Source: Prochlorococcus sp. scB243_495L20
Lineage (GTDB): Bacteria; Cyanobacteriota; Cyanobacteriia; PCC-6307; Cyanobiaceae
Direction of reading: 5' to 3'
Assembly: GCA_000634215.1 (NCBI GenBank)
Contig: JFLX01000115.1
Span: 1-34,394 of the forward strand
DNA length: 34,394 nt
Under the pieces are notes generated by a model. That model saw only the letters and a program-made list of their open reading frames with translations, ran no database searches and was not told where the DNA came from. Both the position numbers and the translations under genes were made by a program. Positions 34,111 through 34,394 of the stretch are shown piece after piece; within the stretch, counting starts at the first letter, position 1; every line of letters starts with the position of its first letter.

Positions 34111-34394
34111 AGTTTAGAAACCCCTCTGAATGATTTTAAGTAAGTATATAAACTCACGGAATCTATCACGGAGAGGTGACTTTTAGCTAGTTTTTTTTTA
34201 TAAAAAATTAATTCTTAAGATTTCTGATGAATCTGTAGGCCATTTTTTACTTTATTCTTCAAAAATAAAATTTATGAAAAGTCATCTTTTTAATCGCGTT
34301 AACACTTTAAAACGTTAATAAAAGACTTGGCAAAATCTCAATTAAACGTCTCAATAGTAAATATACATCTAAAAAATTGGAGATAAGTCAAGAA
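34111..34394 (-). promoter_or_regulatory. Upstream region of the atp operon
   Basis: 284 bp without a supported gene. On the minus strand TATACT (34143-34148) is a plausible -10 box about 35 bp before the atpI start. No clear -35 was found. A short plus-strand frame at 34274 (14 codons) is not credible. The right end probably leads to a divergent gene beyond the window. Confidence 0.4.

Noticed and set aside
34274-34318. 14-codon plus-strand frame in the atp upstream region
   Set aside because: Too short, no ribosome site, and ends in an AT-rich stretch typical of spacer.

Overview
This AT-rich window is almost certainly from a high-light-adapted Prochlorococcus (marine picocyanobacterium). 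The basis is the split cyanobacterial ATP synthase loci (atpI-atpB-atpE-b'-b-delta-alpha-gamma in one run, beta-epsilon elsewhere), a b' subunit, a gamma subunit with the photosynthetic insert, Ycf65/PSRP-3, DUF1818, DUF2811, DUF3326, a cyanobacterial RpoZ, and many very small genes. The species call comes from gene order and protein character as I recognise them; no database was searched.

Left part (1-7440) is accessory, low-density DNA. It opens with a secreted polysaccharide-lyase-like protein whose start lies outside the window. A string of tiny genes follows, encoding about 34-118 aa and often with one membrane segment, separated by long non-coding stretches with dispersed repeats, decayed gene pieces and terminators. 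Between 5119 and 6146 two unrelated membrane-protein genes sit in a cassette-like arrangement: both end in the same 22-nt sequence starting at the stop codon, and both carry the same 13-nt dyad upstream. A roughly 440-bp non-coding block bounded by 23-bp imperfect inverted repeats (6124-6562) separates them from a PD-(D/E)XK-like DUF6998 gene.

Middle part (7470-13860): a Tat-exported PhoX/DUF839 phosphatase; a small Cys-rich protein behind a textbook promoter with a cyanobacterial LexA-type palindrome at the expected start point; an EVE-domain protein preceded by a helically phased array of GGTTCGAAT/ATTCGAACC motifs; DUF2811, DUF1818, rpoZ, a short divergent Hsp70, and pyrR.

Right part (13996-34394) is core genome: gpmI-secG; groS-groL convergent with them across a bidirectional terminator; atpD-atpC; ycf65; a 52-aa protein; a PepP-type aminopeptidase; a four-gene run of CNNM-like protein, GTPase, nadD and nadE; then, on the minus strand, the large atp operon running into a ferredoxin, a small conserved protein and DUF3326. 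In the atp operon atpE is bracketed by two stem-loops, which may set its high expression. The final 284 bp are the atp operon's upstream region.

The most unusual material is the repeat-bounded cassette region at 5.1-6.6 kb and the two operator-like arrays at 9.4-10.0 kb.
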